Assembly (NCBI GenBank): GCA_937884235.1
Contig: CALGBT010000530.1
Span: 1-17,077 of the forward strand
DNA: 17,077 nt
Reading direction: 5' to 3'
From: an uncultured Pseudomonadota bacterium
Lineage (GTDB): Bacteria; Myxococcota_A; UBA9042; CAIXZC01
Shown here one piece after another: positions 1-7,980 of the stretch (position 1 is the stretch's first letter; the number at the start of each line of letters is the position of its first letter). The notes beneath the pieces were generated by a model. That model had not been told where the DNA came from. It worked only from the letters and a program-made list of their open reading frames with translations, and did not search any database. Position numbers and translations under genes: made by a program.

Positions 1-970
1 CGGCCAGGGTGTTGGTGAAGGCCAGGATGAGCATGGCGATGCGCACGAAGGCGCCGTAAGGCTCGACGCGGGTGACACTTCCGGTAACCGAGCTGCCTTC
101 CGGGAAGCGGACGATGACGTCGTTCCAAGGGTCGTCGCCAGCCTCACGCAGTGAGAGCGCCAGCTTGTCCGTTTGCTGGTCAAAGGTGAGGACTTTGACT
201 GTGATTTTCTGACCTTCGGTGAGGTAATCGGCCGGATTTTCGACGCGGTCCCAGGAGATTTCGGAGACGTGGACCAGGCCATCGAGGCCGCCGATGCCGA
301 CGAAAGCGCCGTAGGGCATGACCTTCTTGACGATTCCCTCGAGCATTACGCCTGGTTTCAGCTTGTCCCGGGTCTGGCGGGCCATGGCCTTCTGTTCTTC
401 TTCGAGAAGGACTCGGCGGGAGACGACGATATTGCGGCCGTCGTCGCCGTATTCGATGATGCGGAAGTCATAGGACTGGCCGACATATGGTTCGCCCTCT
501 TCGACGAACTTCGTGTCGATCTGGGAGATGGGACAGAAGGCCTTGTGTCCGGAACCGATGGCGATGCCGAAGCCGCCCTTTCGTACCTCATCGACTGTTC
601 CCTCAACCGGGATGCGGTTCTCGTAGGCATCTTGGAGCACTTCATCTGATTGGGATGACTTGCGTAAGGAGCGAGAGAGTCGGATGCCGCCCCGTAGCGT
701 GAGCACGGTGGCTTCGACGTTATCGCCGACCTTGACCGATGGTTCCTCTTCACCGTCAACCATGAACTCATCAAGGCCGAGCATGCCCTCGCTCTTGCAG
801 CCGATATCGATGAATACCCATTCTTTGCCGACGGAGACGACCTCTCCGGAGACGATCTCTCCGGGCTGCACGGTTTCCGGCTCCAGGCTTCCGGCGAGCA
901 TCTTCTCGAATTCCTGGGGGCTGATGTCACCGGTCTCCCGGTCTTCTTCTGGGCGAATTACCTTGACCAT
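1..970 (-). CDS. S1 RNA-binding domain protein (ribosomal protein S1-like), C-terminally cut by window edge
   Basis: Reading from 970 leftward gives 323 codons without a stop. At least three S1 (OB-fold) RNA-binding repeats are visible: about residues 37-104 (GEIVSGEVVSVG...), 121-190 (VEGTVDEVRKGGFGIAIG...) and 207-276 (LEGIVKKVMPYGAFVGIGG...GLVHVSEISW). A fourth begins near 293 (VTGSVTRVEPYGAFVRIA). Proteins with tandem S1 repeats bind mRNA, as ribosomal protein S1 does on the 30S subunit; with the C-terminus missing I cannot say whether this is true RpsA or a shorter S1-family factor. The ATG at 970-968 is preceded by GAGGAG eight bases away, which supports this start. The N-terminal ~35 residues are acidic and not S1-like. 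Oddity: after residue 312 the expected S1 continuation (about APG-x-EGL-x-H) is replaced by MLILAFTNTLA up to the edge. The gene is transcribed away from the neighbouring barrel gene. Confidence 0.88.
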   Translation of the reverse strand, partial: MVKVIRPEEDRETGDISPQEFEKMLAGSLEPETVQPGEIVSGEVVSVGKEWVFIDIGCKSEGMLGLDEFMVDGEEEPSVKVGDNVEATVLTLRGGIRLSRSLRKSSQSDEVLQDAYENRIPVEGTVDEVRKGGFGIAIGSGHKAFCPISQIDTKFVEEGEPYVGQSYDFRIIEYGDDGRNIVVSRRVLLEEEQKAMARQTRDKLKPGVMLEGIVKKVMPYGAFVGIGGLDGLVHVSEISWDRVENPADYLTEGQKITVKVLTFDQQTDKLALSLREAGDDPWNDVIVRFPEGSSVTGSVTRVEPYGAFVRIAMLILAFTNTLA

Positions 971-1005
971 GATGGCGCTCCTCTTCTTGCTGCGCAAGTA
1001 GGGCT

Positions 1006-1038
1006 CGTATAGTACAGGTGGCTGGCAGTTGGCAACAA
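1006..1038 (-). promoter_or_regulatory. Candidate sigma70 promoter for the S1-domain gene
   Basis: On the minus strand there is TTGCCA (1035-1030), an 18-base spacer, and TATACG (1011-1006). An alternative reading is TTGTTG (1038-1033) with TACTAT (1014-1009), also 18 bases apart. Either would start transcription near 1000 and give a leader of about 30 bases before the ATG at 970. The match is decent but not perfect, and it was judged by eye only. Confidence 0.42.
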
Positions 1039-1059
1039 CAAAGTGCCGTTTCGCCAACG

Positions 1060-1079
1060 GCTGCGCACATCTGGGTGCG
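1060..1079. repeat. Inverted repeat CGCAC-N6-GTGCG overlapping first GCTGCGCACA copy
   Basis: CGCAC (1064-1068) and GTGCG (1075-1079) are perfect inverted copies around a 6-base centre. The left arm lies inside GCTGCGCACA (1060-1069), which recurs exactly at 1161-1170. The position between two divergent genes makes this a possible operator half of a pair. No known regulator is recognised. Confidence 0.4.
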
Positions 1080-1153
1080 TGAGAATTTATTCCCTATTTT
1101 TTCCTTGCGCGGGGGAAACCTTGTATGCACACTGTACGGGATTTCCGGGGAGG

Positions 1154-1170
1154 TGTGCGCGCTGCGCACA
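1154..1170. repeat. Perfect 7-bp inverted repeat TGTGCGC-GCT-GCGCACA
   Basis: TGTGCGC (1154-1160) and GCGCACA (1164-1170) are exact reverse complements around a 3-base centre. The right part forms the second exact copy of GCTGCGCACA (1161-1170). It lies about 57 bases upstream of the chosen start of the barrel gene. It could be a DNA operator or, if transcribed, a hairpin in the 5' leader. It is not followed by a T-run, so a terminator is unlikely. Confidence 0.45.
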
Positions 1171-1216
1171 GGCCGGAACGTGGATTTTCATGCGGCGACA
1201 GCAGTATTGGTCGGAT

Positions 1217-1223
1217 GGAGGAG
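1217..1223 (+). promoter_or_regulatory. Shine-Dalgarno GGAGGAG that favours a TTG start at 1227
   Basis: GGAGG (1217-1221) sits five bases before TTG (1227-1229). The in-frame ATG at 1215 has no purine-rich sequence before it, whereas the other start sites in the window mostly have a clear ribosome binding site. This points to TTG 1227 as the start of the barrel protein. Confidence 0.5.
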
Positions 1224-1226
1224 CAA

Positions 1227-2270
1227 TTGAGACGGGTCATTCTTTGCGTCACGTCGTGGATGGTCCTGTGGGCTGCGTTTCCTGCGCAGGCCCTGGAGCG
1301 GGACATTGAAACTGCGCCGCCTGCCATTACGGAGGAGGAGCGGATCATTGAGGAGTCCAAGGCGGGGACCCAACCGTTCCCGTTGGGTGCCTCGGTATCG
1401 CTGACTCAGGCACTGGGCGGTGGTACTTTTGTTGAGGATCCTCACGTGCGACGGGCTTCTTACGACGTCAGTCTGGGGTTGTCGCCTTACTGGCGTATCA
1501 CGCCGCTCATGCAGTTGTCTGCCAGCATTTCGGTTTCTCAGTCGCTGGTGGAGAACTTCGACAGTGCGGTGACGAGCAAGAACCGGACGCTGCTGTCGGA
1601 CACCTCGCTGGCGCTCAATCACATGCGGCTGTTCAAGATACCAGGTGTTGGCGTCAGCGTTCGGGGCGGTGTCAGCCTGACCTTCCCCACGAGCATCCAG
1701 AGTCAGTATCGGTCCCAGTACTTCTCGTCTCGGGCCAACCTCTCGCTCTCGAAGGTCATCGGGCCGGTTTATCTGGCCTACGGCGTCTCTTTTTCCAAGA
1801 ACTTCAATCGTTACACTTCCCCGGTCATTGACAAGTCCGAGGTTGGGGATCACGTGGTGCTGGCCCATTTCGATGGCAACGAGCAGTTGACCACCGATCT
1901 GGTGGCCACGGGCGGTAACAACACCAGCTTCGGGGTGGGCAATCAGTTCCTGGTCAGTTGGAATATCACTGACCAGATCTCGTTGGCGGCGATGTACGGC
2001 TTCAATCATGCATGGACCTACAACACCTACGAAGACGATGATCTGGCCGGTGCGTATGCCGATGCCGGACGTGGGATGCGGGAGTCCCAGATGGGATTGC
2101 TCGATATCTCCTACCAGGTCAACGATCACCTCACGCTGTCGCTGGGGACCCAGACCATGGTGGCCCCGAAGTCGGCCAACAATGAAGATTTCATCTTCCC
2201 CTTCCTCAACTTCTCCAACAACCACCGCAACAACTCCTCGGTCTATTTGAGCGTTGGCGGGCGGTACTAG
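1227..2270 (+). CDS. Predicted outer-membrane beta-barrel protein, first gene of the metzincin operon
   Basis: No specific family is recognised. With the TTG start the product is 347 residues and begins MRRVIL, a positively charged n-region followed by a hydrophobic stretch and an AQA signal-peptidase I site after residue 22. Starting at ATG 1215 would add MEEQ, whose two glutamates are unusual for a signal peptide. The mature part is rich in alternating polar/hydrophobic strands with aromatic girdle residues, for example ASYDVSLGLSPYWRI, VYLAYGVSFSKNF, ISLAAMYGFNHAW and LTLSLGTQTMVA. It ends in SVYLSVGGRY, a terminal strand closing in an aromatic residue, as in barrels recognised by the BAM complex. 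The gap to the first large lipoprotein gene is 77 bases with no convincing promoter, so co-transcription is likely. It could be a channel, an adhesin or an assembly partner for the two lipoproteins; function is unknown. Confidence 0.75.
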   Translation: MRRVILCVTSWMVLWAAFPAQALERDIETAPPAITEEERIIEESKAGTQPFPLGASVSLTQALGGGTFVEDPHVRRASYDVSLGLSPYWRITPLMQLSASISVSQSLVENFDSAVTSKNRTLLSDTSLALNHMRLFKIPGVGVSVRGGVSLTFPTSIQSQYRSQYFSSRANLSLSKVIGPVYLAYGVSFSKNFNRYTSPVIDKSEVGDHVVLAHFDGNEQLTTDLVATGGNNTSFGVGNQFLVSWNITDQISLAAMYGFNHAWTYNTYEDDDLAGAYADAGRGMRESQMGLLDISYQVNDHLTLSLGTQTMVAPKSANNEDFIFPFLNFSNNHRNNSSVYLSVGGRY

Positions 2271-2334
2271 GCGGGGGAAATAGAATGATCATGCACGCAC
2301 GAAGAGATGTTGAAAATCGAATTGGGAATATAAC

Positions 2335-2340
2335 GGAGGG
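2335..2340 (+). promoter_or_regulatory. Shine-Dalgarno GGAGGG fixing the start at 2348
   Basis: GGAGGG lies seven bases before the ATG at 2348. That start yields a lipoprotein signal sequence immediately. The further upstream in-frame ATG at 2285 would put 21 charged residues before it, so 2348 is preferred. Confidence 0.75.
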
Positions 2341-2347
2341 AGTCCTG

Positions 2348-5300
2348 ATGAAGCATGGGATAATTCGCAGGGGATGGGGATTGCTGCTGGCGGTCCTGAT
2401 GTTGGCGACCCTGTCTTGCGCCACCGAGGTGGGGGACATCGATCGCACCAAGCCGGACAAGCTGCGCAAGGCCGATTTCATGGGCATTTGGTATTACGCC
2501 ACAACCGTCACCGAAGCGCCAGTTCCCTCGCCGTTGACTTTTGACGGGGAGATGGCCTACTTCCCCGGACCGACGAAGATCATCTTCGACATCCAGGAGG
2601 ACTTCCTCGTTGTCTATCCCACCGTCGAGCTCTATGTGCATGGCTCCGAGGAGGGCTGGCATACCAAGAAGATCCGCAACTACTGGGAAGAGGGCAAAGC
2701 CGGCGAGTTTGTTGAGATGTATGTCGGCCAACCAGTAGCGGCATTCAAGATCAAATCCCACTTCGACGTTATTCGCCAGTACAACGCTCAGACCGGCGAC
2801 CAGAGTAACATCATCGTCGAGAACACCACGGACAAGAAGTGGTTTGAGCGGGAGTATGTGCGGGTGGACTGGTCCTCCAACGTTATCAAGGACCTGATGT
2901 TCATCGCTGGCTCGACCTCCTCCTCGGTAGACTACTACGTCCAGGAGTACGAAGAGGACAATCCTGATGCTTTTGAGCGTACGGAGGACTCTATCAACTT
3001 CGTGACCAAACTGTACGTCGAGCCGAGTTCACCGGATTCGTGCAGCATCTACATGGTGGCTCCGTCCGACTGTGCGGGTGTAGTGGTGAAGCTGCGCCAC
3101 TCCTTCATGAAGGTGGATCCCAACAACGATTATGTTCCCTTGTTCTACGACCAGGCCACCTGGATGTCCGAGTTCGGCTACTTCCTTACCGAGCGCTACG
3201 GATATGACGAAGATCATGGGCTCAACTACGCGGCCAAGATCTATCTCATCCAGCGCTGGAACCTGTGGACCAACTCTCGCACCAACGTTGACCTGCTGGA
3301 CGAGAATGGGGCCCAGTACACCTGCTCCGAAGATAACGACTGCGAAGGCCTCCACGATGGGCAGACCCATTGCTGGCTGGACGAAGGCTGGTTCTCCAAG
3401 GGACATTGCGTAACCTGGGACCCGACCCCTGTCCATGAACGTGGCGTGAAGCCGGTGAAATACTGGATCTCCCCAAATTGGCCCGACATCGTGAAGATCT
3501 CCTGCTACGAGACCGCTGAGTCTTGGAATGCACCATTCCAGGATACCGTTGCCTGGGCGCAGCTGTGGAGTGAAAAGGGTCTCATGAACACGAAGTACTG
3601 TGAGACCAACGAGGACTGCATGCCCGCCGGGGCGCTCCTTGACAAGTTCTTCGATGACCAGCGGCCGCGCTACTGCGATCCGGCCACGGAAGCCGAGGAG
3701 AAGGCCTGCCAGTTTGGTTTCACCGGAGTTGCGGGCAAGGAATTCCACAAGTGCGGCTCCAACCAGGAGTGTGTACGTCCCCTTCTGTGCAACAAGACCC
3801 ATCCTTGTGACTACGGGCAAATGTGCTTCAACGATTTCTGCCACGAGTGCACGGTTGAAGGGGGCGAATGCGATCCCCAGGTGGCGGCGGAATGGGCCAA
3901 AATCGAAGAGACCATCACCAACCGCGGCGCTTTTGCGCTGTACTATCTGCCCGACCCCGGTGCGGGTCAGGGCAAGACCACTTTCCTGCGGGGCGTGGAT
4001 GACGACTATGTCTTCACCGGTTCCGGAGACGTCCGCATCAACTTTGCGCACCTCAATCCCTTTGTGGGCAAGGTCAAACTCATCGCCAACAACGAGTCGG
4101 TCTGCACCAACGTAGATGGCTCGGACATGGTCTTCTCGTATGTCGGTGCCGAGCTCTTCCGGACTCCGGGTTGCACGGTGACGTTGCCCCTGGACCCCGA
4201 CAACAAGCCCATGGATGTGACCTGGAACTTCACCCTCATCGACGTTGACTCCAAGCAGGCCGTGGGGGTCTTCAATTTCGTGCATCTGAGCGGACAGACG
4301 AGCCACACTCTGGCGCTGGTCGGTGACGACAAGAAGGCGACCCTCCTGCACAACGAAGCGCCGCAGGAGGAACTACAGTACCGCGGCATGCGTTTTGTGC
4401 ATGGCGTTCCCGGTGGTGGTGCCCTGGACTTCTCCGTGGGCGGAGCTCTGACTGCCCGCAATGTCACCTTTGGGAAGTCCACGCCATACGGTCACCTCGC
4501 CAAGGATGGTTCCCGCGTTGTGGTGATGCCGGCTGGCAATGCTGGCAATATTACCTGCTATCAGCACAAGGGTGTTGGCCAGTGCACGGGCTGGGCCCCG
4601 GAGTTGACAGCCGCTGACATGGCCAGAGTGGAAGAGATCAAGAGTTCTCTGCCTGACATGTTCCTCGCCTGCGACAACATCTACACCGGTGACCTCTGCA
4701 CCGATGAGGAGCGGGGCGACAAGTCCCTCCTCAACGACTGCCGTTACTGGTATCAGGACGATGCTGAAGAGTGGCACAACCCGTGCGGTGAGGTGGAAGG
4801 TGCGGCCAACCTGAAGAAGCACGGTGATATCCGCTATTCTTCCATGTACTGGATCTCCGAGGACCAGTCCAGCTCACCGCTGGGCTATGGCCCCAACGCT
4901 TCGGACCCGGATACCGGTGAGGTCTACTTCGGTATCGCCAATATCTATGGCGCCCCGATGATCGGCTATGGCAATTACGGTAAGGACCTGCTGGATCTCT
5001 CCGTGGGCAAGCTCGACAAGGTCGATGTCATGACCGGTAAGTACATTCGCGACTACCTGGACAACAAGAAGGCGGAAGCGGAACGGACGGGCAGTCTCTA
5101 TGCGCCGTTGCCGGACAACAGCCGGCTGGAGCGCATCAAGCAGGTAGTCAAGCCCCTCGCTCGTTTCTGGTTCACGCCGGAAGAAGAAGATAACTTGCGG
5201 CAGCTTCTCTCCAACGAAAGCCTCGTGCGCAAGATTCTTGATCCCAAGGAAGCTCGTGAGCACCTGACCAAGTCTATGTCCCCCAGCATGGGACAGGAGC

Positions 5301-7969
5301 AACTCTCCGAGCGGTTTGGCCGGGTCAAGGGAACATGGATCGAAGACCTGCTCATCAACGAAGAGGTCAAGTTGCTGGCCAACGGCAGCCTGGGTGGTGC
5401 CGATGCGCTCTCTCCGGAGCAGATGGCATCCATCTCGCCCTTGAGTTGGATGTCTGACGCCGCGGTTAAGAAGGATCAGGCGCGCCTCGCGAAACTGGCC
5501 GAGCATAACTACTACGCCGCCGACATGAACGAACCCAACGTCTACGCTACGGCCATCCGGGTCGAGGCCTGGTGCAAAGTGCCGGCCAACCTCAAGGTTT
5601 ACGGCTGGGACAAGTATGACTTCACCGAGGACGAGTGCCAGATCTGGTACATGACCAAGATGATGCTGGATGGCGTCCTCGAGCACGAAGTGGGCCACAC
5701 TGTTGGGCTGCGACACAACTTCTCGGCCTCCAAGGATATCTTCAACTATCAAGACGAGTACTACGATATTCGGGAAGAAGAATACCGCGTCTGCCGCATG
5801 GAGACGGAATGGGGTTGCCCCCACGGTGACACCTGCCGGATTCGTTGCGAGAAGGATGCGGACTGCATGCCGGGCACTACTTGCATGGAGCGTGAAGTCG
5901 ATCTTGAAGGCGGCACCCTCGAGACGGTCCAGGTGTGTGTTGATGAGCACCTGGAAGTCAAGGGCTGGTGCTGGGGTAATCGCGACCACGTAACCGACTG
6001 CCAGGCTGATGGCGACTGCGCGGCTGTGGCCGCCGATGCCCGCTGCCGCAAGATGCCTGCTGAGCGTTGGGGCATTTGCCAGGTCAAGGCAACTCCGAAC
6101 AACGGCATTTGCCCCACCGGCACAATTCCGGTTGGTGGTCAGTGTCTGACGGAGGATTCCTGCCTGACTTCGGTGGGCCGATGCACTCTGGACGGGTCCA
6201 AGGCCTGTGCGGAAGATGGCGACTGCAATTCCGTCTGGATAGACTCCCGGGAGACCGTCTTTGAAGCGGTCAAGGCTTTTGCGCCCCGGATCAGGCAGAC
6301 TCAGGCTGAAATCGAAGGTGGCCGCTCCGAGTACATGTACTCATCCATCATGGACTATGGCGGCACGGTGAACTTCGACTTGAACGGCATCGGCAAGTAC
6401 GACCATGCCGCGATTCGCTTCGGTTATGGCGAGTTGGTGGATGTTTACACGGATACCGACCGCATTCGCGCCGAGATGGCCGAGGTTCCCGACGTCTGGG
6501 GCGGGTCGAAGTATGGCTGGTTGTCCGGTATCTTCATGGATACCTCCTTCTATAACGACTTCTACTGGTTCTCGCCCTTCTACTTCCTCACTGACTTCGT
6601 CGGGCTCAAGGAGAATCAGGACCGCATGTTTGTTCCCTACCGTCAGGCCTTGGGCGAGTACACCATGCTCAACAGTGACGACCGCGGGCTCTGGGACAAT
6701 ACCTACCACCGGGTCTCCTATGAGATGCGTACCGATATGTGGCGGGGCTCCCTTGAGACCTACGTCTGGGACCTTGGCGCCGATCTCGGTGAGATTCTTG
6801 ACCACTCCGTCAATAAGATCCAGGAGTACTACATCTTCGACGCCTTCAAGCGGGAGCGCTGGGCCGCCTATCGTGGTGCCAATCCGCTGGGCTACTACAA
6901 CCGCATCAAGGGCCGCTGGCTTCCGCCCTTTGAAGATGCCGGTCGTTTCCACGCCATGTTCTGGCAGAGCTGGCGGGGCTACGAAGACTCCCTGCGGCCC
7001 TTCATGTTTGCTTCGGACCACTTCCTCGGACGTTGGAAGATGTATTCGGAATATGGCATACGGGCTCTTGCCAACATGATGTTTTCGCCGGCACCGGGCT
7101 CGTACAAGCTCATGGACGAGGGCCTGCCGACGGAGCGTTTCGTCAACGTCAGCTTTGATGCCGGCCAGGCCGGTAGCGAACTTGATGTGGCGGTCGGCCC
7201 GGGTAAATTCCCCTACACGACTTTCTACGATCAGGCTGGCTACTACTACTTTGACCATGCCGCCTTCATCGGTTCGTTCTGGGAGAAGCTGGCGGCTTCC
7301 TCCACGCTGACCTACGCCCTGGGCTATTTCATTGGCGACTACCTCGGCGAGCAGGTGGATGTGGGTGTTGGCTCCTCGGTGGGCTTCAACAGCATCTACT
7401 ACACTGAGATCACCAACATGATGGCCGGCTTCCTCACCGACCGCCGGGAGCATTTCGCCCCCTACGTGGAGAATGGCAAGCTCTACTTCTACGATCCAAT
7501 CTATCCCAATGAGGGAGCAGGCATGACGCGGCTGGAGACCAGCCTCGAGTCAACCTCCATGAAGGCCTACCACGGGCTCTTCGGATTTGCTTTCATTCCA
7601 TCTGGTTTTGACAACGGTTTCGTGGAAACCCTGCGTCTCTGCCTGAAGGGCAACGGCAGTTGTTTCGCGGTGGATGATCCGGATCCCAACAACCCCTACG
7701 CCATTGAGACCATGGAGTACACTGACCCCTGGACCAAGAAGACCTACGTGGCTCGTACCACGAACTACGATAACCAGCGGATCAACGCCAGCTACGACCT
7801 GCTCATCAAGGCCAATGAGTTGAAGGCTGAGTGGGCAGCCATTGATGCCGATTCATCTGATGAAGATGCGCTGGCCAAGGAAGCGCTGGGTAAGCGCCTG
7901 TCCGAAACTCGTGAAACCCTCGACCTGCTGCTCTCGTTCACGGAGCTGTACGGCGCGATGGACTACTAG
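2348..7969 (+). CDS. Giant lipoprotein zinc metalloprotease (metzincin), paralogue 1, with Cys-rich and DUF4397-like insertions
   Basis: The product is 1873 residues. It has a lipoprotein-type signal (MKHGIIRRGW, hydrophobic core, cleavage at TLS|C24) followed by ATEVGDIDRT, almost the same as in the next gene. A region around FGYF (276) and the KYWISPNWP stretch resembles the DUF5117-type N-terminal part. GDIRYS (826-831) followed by GYGPNASDPDTGEV is typical of DUF4953/Met-zincin proteins. The zinc site is HEVGHTVGLRH with ligands H1113, H1117 and H1123 and catalytic E1114; the Met-turn is SIMDYG with M1335. The catalytic set is therefore complete and a membrane-anchored endopeptidase is likely. 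Additions: cysteine clusters at about 326-354 and 418-508; two modules at about 561-665 and 680-740 resembling DUF4397 (RFVHGVPGGGALDFSV); and an 18-cysteine block at 1149-1293 between zinc helix and Met-turn. The C-terminal ~500 residues are aromatic-rich and shared with the second paralogue. Residue +2 is Ala, so there is no Asp inner-membrane retention signal by the E. coli rule. Confidence 0.87.
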   Translation: MKHGIIRRGWGLLLAVLMLATLSCATEVGDIDRTKPDKLRKADFMGIWYYATTVTEAPVPSPLTFDGEMAYFPGPTKIIFDIQEDFLVVYPTVELYVHGSEEGWHTKKIRNYWEEGKAGEFVEMYVGQPVAAFKIKSHFDVIRQYNAQTGDQSNIIVENTTDKKWFEREYVRVDWSSNVIKDLMFIAGSTSSSVDYYVQEYEEDNPDAFERTEDSINFVTKLYVEPSSPDSCSIYMVAPSDCAGVVVKLRHSFMKVDPNNDYVPLFYDQATWMSEFGYFLTERYGYDEDHGLNYAAKIYLIQRWNLWTNSRTNVDLLDENGAQYTCSEDNDCEGLHDGQTHCWLDEGWFSKGHCVTWDPTPVHERGVKPVKYWISPNWPDIVKISCYETAESWNAPFQDTVAWAQLWSEKGLMNTKYCETNEDCMPAGALLDKFFDDQRPRYCDPATEAEEKACQFGFTGVAGKEFHKCGSNQECVRPLLCNKTHPCDYGQMCFNDFCHECTVEGGECDPQVAAEWAKIEETITNRGAFALYYLPDPGAGQGKTTFLRGVDDDYVFTGSGDVRINFAHLNPFVGKVKLIANNESVCTNVDGSDMVFSYVGAELFRTPGCTVTLPLDPDNKPMDVTWNFTLIDVDSKQAVGVFNFVHLSGQTSHTLALVGDDKKATLLHNEAPQEELQYRGMRFVHGVPGGGALDFSVGGALTARNVTFGKSTPYGHLAKDGSRVVVMPAGNAGNITCYQHKGVGQCTGWAPELTAADMARVEEIKSSLPDMFLACDNIYTGDLCTDEERGDKSLLNDCRYWYQDDAEEWHNPCGEVEGAANLKKHGDIRYSSMYWISEDQSSSPLGYGPNASDPDTGEVYFGIANIYGAPMIGYGNYGKDLLDLSVGKLDKVDVMTGKYIRDYLDNKKAEAERTGSLYAPLPDNSRLERIKQVVKPLARFWFTPEEEDNLRQLLSNESLVRKILDPKEAREHLTKSMSPSMGQEQLSERFGRVKGTWIEDLLINEEVKLLANGSLGGADALSPEQMASISPLSWMSDAAVKKDQARLAKLAEHNYYAADMNEPNVYATAIRVEAWCKVPANLKVYGWDKYDFTEDECQIWYMTKMMLDGVLEHEVGHTVGLRHNFSASKDIFNYQDEYYDIREEEYRVCRMETEWGCPHGDTCRIRCEKDADCMPGTTCMEREVDLEGGTLETVQVCVDEHLEVKGWCWGNRDHVTDCQADGDCAAVAADARCRKMPAERWGICQVKATPNNGICPTGTIPVGGQCLTEDSCLTSVGRCTLDGSKACAEDGDCNSVWIDSRETVFEAVKAFAPRIRQTQAEIEGGRSEYMYSSIMDYGGTVNFDLNGIGKYDHAAIRFGYGELVDVYTDTDRIRAEMAEVPDVWGGSKYGWLSGIFMDTSFYNDFYWFSPFYFLTDFVGLKENQDRMFVPYRQALGEYTMLNSDDRGLWDNTYHRVSYEMRTDMWRGSLETYVWDLGADLGEILDHSVNKIQEYYIFDAFKRERWAAYRGANPLGYYNRIKGRWLPPFEDAGRFHAMFWQSWRGYEDSLRPFMFASDHFLGRWKMYSEYGIRALANMMFSPAPGSYKLMDEGLPTERFVNVSFDAGQAGSELDVAVGPGKFPYTTFYDQAGYYYFDHAAFIGSFWEKLAASSTLTYALGYFIGDYLGEQVDVGVGSSVGFNSIYYTEITNMMAGFLTDRREHFAPYVENGKLYFYDPIYPNEGAGMTRLETSLESTSMKAYHGLFGFAFIPSGFDNGFVETLRLCLKGNGSCFAVDDPDPNNPYAIETMEYTDPWTKKTYVARTTNYDNQRINASYDLLIKANELKAEWAAIDADSSDEDALAKEALGKRLSETRETLDLLLSFTELYGAMDY

Positions 7970-7980
7970 GGAGGGGGGAA

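Noticed and set aside
173..649. 158-codon plus-strand open frame in the first kilobase
   Set aside because: It is opposite the S1-domain protein, whose repeats are clear on the minus strand.
1188..2225. 345-codon open frame antisense to the barrel gene
   Set aside because: It lies wholly opposite a gene with a signal peptide and barrel pattern; its product is low-complexity R/G/Q/H-rich, typical of a shadow frame in GC-rich DNA.
2310..2334. TTGAAA and TATAAC before the first protease gene, promoter-like
   Set aside because: The spacer is only 13 bases, too short for a sigma70 promoter; read-through from the barrel gene is simpler.
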